Origin: Welwitschia mirabilis
Taxonomy: Eukaryota; Gnetophyta; Gnetopsida; Welwitschiales
Direction of reading: 5' to 3'
DNA: 64,000 bases
Assembly: GCA_051453625.1 (NCBI GenBank)
Contig: JBOZIK010000001.1
Location: 178,921,405-178,985,404 of the forward strand
Part shown: positions 58,882 to 64,000 of the stretch, in pieces
Layout: each line of letters starts with the position of its first letter
Numbering within the stretch: position 1 is the first letter of the stretch
Program-made: the position numbers and the translations under genes
Notes under the pieces: model-generated
Seen by the model: the letters and a program-made list of their open reading frames with translations, nothing else
Told to the model about the DNA's origin: nothing
Database searches by the model: none

Positions 58882-58981
58882 NNNNNNNNNNNNNNNNNNN
58901 NNNNNNNNNNNNNNNNNNNNNNNNNNNNNNNNNNNNNNNNNNNNNNNNNNNNNNNNNNNNNNNNNNNNNNNNNNNNNNNNN

Positions 58982-59172
58982 GTGATAACCAGAGTGCTAT
59001 TCATCTTACTCAAAATAACATGTATCACTCCAGGACAAAGCACATTGATGTTAAACATTACTATATTAGGGAAATACTTGCTATTGGCAATATTGTGGTC
59101 AAAAAGGTGCTTACCTCTAAAAATCCTGTAGATATATTAACTAAGCCTCTTCCGAAAGTCAAGTTCAAATAA
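58982..59172 (+). pseudogene. Copia polyprotein end, second copy
   Basis: Repeats from DNQSAIHLTQNNMYHSRTKH to the stop TAA at 59170-59172 (LPKVKFK). This is the version joined to the 3' LTR. Confidence 0.85.
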
Positions 59173-59232
59173 TGTTTGGCCATCATAGGCCTATATGACC
59201 CTTCACTTCTAGTTAGTATGTCAATTTGAGCC

Positions 59233-59242
59233 AAGGTGGAGA
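59233..59242 (+). other. Copia polypurine tract
   Basis: AAGGTGGAGA lies directly before the LTR start TTGCTAAG, as in Tnt1-like elements. Confidence 0.75.
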
Positions 59243-59243
59243 T

Positions 59244-59440
59244 TGCTAAGATGTGTGGCTCAAATTTGAGCCCACACCCCTAAGTCTTCTTTGATGAGAT
59301 GGCACCTCAAACCATCAGACGCCCATGGTTTCTGTTTGAAATCTTTTGACATATTTCTCTATAAATATAATACAACCTTAGCTTTCAAAGGTTGAGAAAA
59401 AGCAAAATATTTCTCATATCACTGCTCTTCATAAATTTAA
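59244..59440 (+). repeat. Copia 3' LTR (start; end not defined)
   Basis: Begins TGCTAAGATGTG after the purine tract. A TATA box (CTATAAATATA, 59359-59369) lies about 115 bp in, as expected for the U3/R border, so the LTR is short. The right end is not clear; without a 5' LTR no partner defines it. Confidence 0.65.
59257..59272. repeat. 16-bp palindrome in copia U3
   Basis: GGCTCAAATTTGAGCC is its own reverse complement. Flanks TGTG and CACA extend the arms if one extra C is skipped. Confidence 0.85.
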
Positions 59441-59443
59441 CCA

Positions 59444-59653
59444 ATGTATTCTCCTAATGAGCTATTCTACTCATCTATGTCTACATCAGTGGATGAAAAT
59501 TGCTTCAGAAAAAATTTGAGTTTAAGCCCTGATTCGATGCTCCAATTCCTAGCGACTATATCGGCCCATGTTTTCTATGCAATGGATGACCCAAAGCTTT
59601 CTAGCATGTCCATTATCCTACAAATCCTAAGGCACAGGGTGCAACGGACATGA
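59444..59653 (+). other. Short open frame after the LTR, unassigned
   Basis: Sixty-nine codons (MYSPNELFYSSMSTSVDENC, later SPDSMLQFLATISAHVFYAM) with several CpG, unlike neighbouring DNA. No family recognised. It could be the rest of the LTR, copia-related sequence or a host exon remnant. Confidence 0.3.
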
Positions 59654-62600
59654 TAGCAGGATCGCAAGTGGCCAAATAACAAATAAGAATAAGTAAGGTA
59701 ATAAAGTTTGAGGAAAAGTACCATTCTTAAAATCTTGTTTTTACAAATGCAACGTTTGTAAGGATGATTAGAATATAGCTTGAAACTTAAGTATAATGAT
59801 AAATACATAAAGTATTGAATGAAATTACCAAGACTGAAATATAAGGGAAAAACAAATTAGTTAATCATAATATTTCATTATACACAATAGTAATTTAAAA
59901 GTTACATTACTAAATACATCACAAAGATCTAACATGTTAAACAAGAATAGATAGATAAAGAGTGTACATTTCTATAATAGCTTTTAACTTACTATTCTTC
60001 AGTTTTATTACTTTTGGAGTTTTTAAATTTGATACTTTTAGAATCCATAGATTCTTTCAAAAGTACAAGTAGTAGATTAGTCAAATATATAATTTAATTA
60101 TGTTAAGGGTTTTATACTATATTAAGCAAGACATATAAAAGTTCAAAGCAATAACTTCATAGAAGATGAGTAATCCACCATTTAAACTATTACATTGGAT
60201 TTTATTAAATTTAAATGTAGATAATAAGCATAAAGAAATTTCATTTTCCTCTATCTGAGTGATGTCATATAAGTTAGAAAACTATAAAGAAAAGAATGGA
60301 TTTTATTTTATAATAATTAAAATATAATCTTGAAGTAGAAAAATGTCATATTCCATATTTTGTAAACCTTTTTTACATAGATATTAAGTATATTAATATT
60401 TTAATCTGATGATTAATTATTCTTATTTAAAATCCTTATAAAAATAAAATGGTATTTTAAATTAACCTTAGTTTATATTTTTTATAATTTACTATGAAAA
60501 TGATAAAAAATTATGTTAGAAGGTTTCTATGAGAAAAGCTATCCAAACATTTAAAATTACATAATTCCATTATGTGAGAAAATAAAATCACATTATAAAA
60601 CTAATAAATTAAAAATTTTAAGAAAACCTAATAATATATTTTACATGTTATTTTCTCATTTAAATTCTTAGTAAATGTGATAGGTTTACTAGCTTATGAA
60701 TAAATATTTTTTTTCGTAATGTTATATGATTGATAGATTTAATGCATTATGAAACAAATAAACATGTAAATAAGTTCATGTGCTCTTACCTAGAACCAAG
60801 AATGATAAATAAGTAAATTTACCCTATCATGAATTTTATCTTCTTGAGATGTGCAAGGACACTTGGTTCATAGCATATTTATTATTTTATTTATTGGAAT
60901 TGAAGAGTTTGTTTCATCATGGTACATGACAATTTTGAGATTTATGCATTTATTCTTTTAATGCATGTATTTGATAAATTAAACTTACTTATTAGCCTAT
61001 GGAGGATTAAGAAGGAGGTAGCACGAGGAAATGATAAATGTAATTAACCTTGTTAATTAAAGTGAGAAAATTATGCATCCTAAGTAGGTACACGAGTTAA
61101 AAATATGATGTTTTCTTATCATCCATACATCAATGTCACTTATCACTCAAGCTCATCTTACTCTTCAATTGATCTTATTCAATTTAATGTGATCATATTA
61201 TTTTATGGGTAAAATGATGTATGTGGTCTTTGTNNNNNNNNNNNNNNNNNNNNNNNNNNNNNNNNNNNNNNNNNNNNNNNNNNNNNNNNNNNNNNNNNNN
61301 NNNNNNNNNNNNNNNNNNNNNNNNNNNNNNNNNTAATTAAAGCAAGAAGATTACTTATCCTAGTTAATTGTATGAGTCATAAATATGATCACTTTTTGTA
61401 CTCTAATGTCATTTATCACTCATCCTACTTATTAATGCTAAATCATGTGATTTTGTAATCTTGAGCTATATGCTTTTGTTTATCTATATATAGAGATCCT
61501 TTTCTCTCTTGCAAAGGGGAGATACTTTCCACTTTATTTTTAGTTTTATTTTTTTCATACAAGAACATTTTCTTTCTTTCCTCTTTATTTTTTTTTCATT
61601 CTCTTACTTTTGAATTTGAAGCTTGGAAGCTTGAATCTTTATTAATATTCAACTATCAAGGATTTACTAATGTTTCCAAGTAAATTCTTTACTCTTATTA
61701 CCCATATGGTCTCTTTTTAAGATTCTAGTAGAATGATGTGACATTACACTAAGGAATTATTTATGATTTTTATGTAAGTATGTTATAAAATATTATTTTT
61801 CTTCCATTATCTCTCACCAGGATGCTAAGAAGATATGACGAGTATCTTGTGCTTGATGATAGAGGTTACTAATGGATTATTATGGCTAAGTAACAAGAAG
61901 GTTCACTATTTAAAAAAAAAAAAAAAAAGAAGAAGAAGAAGAAAAAGAAATTTGGATACCTATGTTTATTTTAATACTATATTTTTCATCTATTATGCAT
62001 TACGTCTGTCTTAATTATTAGAGGTAAAGTATAGTTGTCAAAAATCTCTTTTAGGCTAGTGCTCCTTCATGGTAATCCTAAGGCTTAATGTAAATGCTTT
62101 TGTGAATTGATTTAAATTTATTTTATAAATTGATTTATATTAGTAGTATTTAGTAAATTCATACTATAAATAATGAATTTGTCTATTGTATTTATTATTT
62201 TATTGATTTTAATTATTGTATAATTAGTTATTGAACCTCTACTATATTTTCCTTAGCAAAAGTTCAATTTCTAGAATAGAAGCATAGGATAAAAACACCA
62301 TGTAATTAACTAGTAGGTATAAAAAAGTGCACAAGTTTAAGATCATGTTAAAAATGAAAAAAATGTAAGAATAGATATTTTTCTAGTATGTAATTAGTTT
62401 TTTAAAAAATATTTCTTAAAATACATTAAAAAATAAATGCAAAATAATAATAATCAATTAATTTGAATTTTTACAACTAATATTAAGATATCTAGAAATT
62501 TAAGCTATGTAAGTTGTAAAAAGTTAAATAAGCTTTCCAAAACATCTTGAATCATGTAAATGCTTAAAGTATTTTGAAAGTTATGATCAATTTAGTATAG

Positions 62601-64000
62601 TGTTATAAGACTATAATTTTAGACCTTAAAAATAATATTTTTAAAACTCTAATATACTTTAAGTTAGATTCTAAGAATCCTATTACATGTCTAGTTTATG
62701 AAAATCTACTATAATTTATTTTTAAATTGATAATTAATTAATTATTAATTTTTAACTATGATGTCTCTTTAGAGCCCAAAAATGCCATAATTAATGTTAT
62801 AAATTATGGAAAAATTATTACATAAAATTTTATATGGAATTTGAGTATAAGAGCATTAAGTTAAATTACTTAGAAATAGTATTCTATTTGTAAAAATACC
62901 TTCTTTACCTTTTTTGTATTTTACTTTGAATGTGTATGCTTGTAAGTGTTTTCACCTTAGTAGTTTAAAAAACATAAATAGTCTTTAGTTTAATACTCAT
63001 TTTCTTGACTTATGATATAGTCATATTAATCTTAAATAAAGAGTTATATTTTAACAATCATGCTTAAGCTATACTTTCTTTTGTTTACTTTCATTGCACT
63101 AAATCCATGGAGATTGTCATATGAGCATGGAAGAATATTTCTAAAATTTAGATAGCTCTAGGTATGAATTAGGCTTTTGATGGACATTTTGAAGATGTGA
63201 TTTGATACATTTTAACTATTTTTTTTATTATTAAAAGAAAGAAAAGAAAAAATAATCTCCTTTATTTGAATAGAAAAGGAAATAATATTTTCTTTATTTA
63301 TATTTTCATTATTGTAATATTGAATATAGAAATGTTTTAGTATGCTTGTTTTCTTTTTTATAATTGTTCCTATAAAATGAATCTAATGATGATTAGAATT
63401 ATTATACCTAGGTAGCTAATGTATTAAATATTCACACTAGTTAGAATTGTATGCTTGCATTTGTATGGTGTATTTATTGAACAAGACTATATCAAAATAA
63501 TCCTAATAATGTTTATCCTCATACTTGGATTTCATTACCAAGGTGGGTTACATTGTTTTTTTTTTTTTTTTTTAAATAATACCCTTCTAGAAGTGGATTT
63601 GATCACTACTCTTCTACTTTACCCATGTATGAACTTACTTCAACTTAATATCTTAAGCCCTTAACATTGATGGATCATGTCAAAATATCCAAAGATGTTT
63701 CAAGGAAGTGGAGGTTATTTATAAGCATGTATCCATCTCATGTACTGCCTATTACCTATATTAGGGGTATATCAGGATGAAGCATAAGCCTATGAAGTTG
63801 AGTCTAGATATGTTTATATAGTTTAGAACATGAAGTAGAATCAACTAATCTCCAAAGGATGATCACATATTAAGTTAGAGTGCCATTTATGGGAGTTGCA
63901 ACCTCTTATTATATTGGTTAGATATTATCCTTAAACTTGTTCATGCATATTTATAATAAGTTTATATCTCATCAACTATTTACACAATATTATTCTATGT
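59654..64000. other. AT-rich DNA with simple repeats, no genes recognised
   Basis: Dense stops. Around a 100-N gap (61234-61333) the two sides resemble each other ('gttaattaaag' ... 'cacttatcactcaa' before, 'taattaaagcaag' ... 'catttatcactcat' after), at roughly 75% identity. A TATA-like TCTATATATAGAG at about 61481-61493 and the following 'gatccttttctctcttgc' look like an LTR promoter, but no partner is found. A-run plus (GAA)n lies at 61912-61950 and an 18-T run at 63556-63573. Confidence 0.4.

Larger units (their letters stand above)
51520..59440 (+). mobile_element. Tnt1-like Ty1/copia element, 5'-truncated
   Basis: Gag, zinc knuckle, protease, GAG-pre-integrase, integrase, reverse transcriptase and RNase H appear in the order protease-integrase-RT that defines copia. 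A purine tract and the start of a 3' LTR follow. The 5' LTR, primer site and first part of gag are absent. Gaps at 51979, 52669, 53218, 53993, 54691, 56935, 58073 and 58882 are 100 N each and followed by a step back in the element. The display is therefore longer than the real one and mixes at least two versions about 5% apart. Confidence 0.9.

Overview
This window is intergenic DNA from a land-plant nuclear genome, and every element I can name is a decayed retrotransposon. I see no intact host gene, no rRNA or tRNA gene, no CRISPR array and no prokaryotic operon. The plant call rests on Ty1/copia, Ty3/gypsy and L1-type LINE remnants with plant-style motifs, and on a fragment of a PLS-class pentatricopeptide repeat (PPR) gene. 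The DNA is very AT-rich and strongly CpG-depleted. Most damage in the coding remnants is of transition type (glutamine or arginine codons turned into TAA, TAG or TGA), as expected from long-term cytosine methylation and deamination. Such old, undeleted elements suit a plant with slow DNA turnover, perhaps a gymnosperm; that is inference only.

Layout. 1-9.5 kb: unrecognised AT-rich DNA, a less decayed CpG-bearing patch (about 2.7-3.9 kb) and a 50-bp minisatellite (4.51-5.20 kb). 9.5-31.06 kb: a large LTR element on the + strand with LTRs of about 3.7-4.3 kb, a primer binding site at 24,511, a purine tract at 26,726 and only about 2.2 kb of internal DNA without recognisable pol. This is LARD architecture (large retrotransposon derivative). 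Its 5' LTR is split by an 11.3-kb Ty3/gypsy-like element on the - strand (10,325-21,670) flanked by CCATGTT; the uninterrupted 3' LTR supplies the empty site. The gypsy element keeps a gag-like frame with tandem repeats, an integrase C-terminus, polypurine tracts, TATA boxes and three LTR-like copies, plus a captured PPR fragment flanked by a 104-bp duplication.

31-38.5 kb: a + strand LINE (33.2-37.0 kb) with ORF1, endonuclease and reverse transcriptase remnants, then unassigned coding-like sequence. 38.5-41.3 kb: featureless AT-rich DNA. 41.3-51.5 kb: two - strand LINEs; the second (43.4-51.5 kb) has an ORF1/ORF2 ATGA overlap, a YADD box and a zinc-binding C-terminus, and its poly(A) end abuts the first. 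51.5-59.44 kb: a Tnt1-like Ty1/copia element on the + strand, truncated at its 5' end, with gag, protease, integrase, reverse transcriptase, RNase H, purine tract and the start of a 3' LTR. 59.44-64 kb: AT-rich DNA with little to name.

Assembly caution. There are 28 runs of N. Seventeen are exactly 100 N, and nearly all of these are followed by sequence that steps back and repeats what came before the gap. Many apparent tandem duplications of LINE and copia segments are therefore probably unmerged overlapping contigs, not biology.
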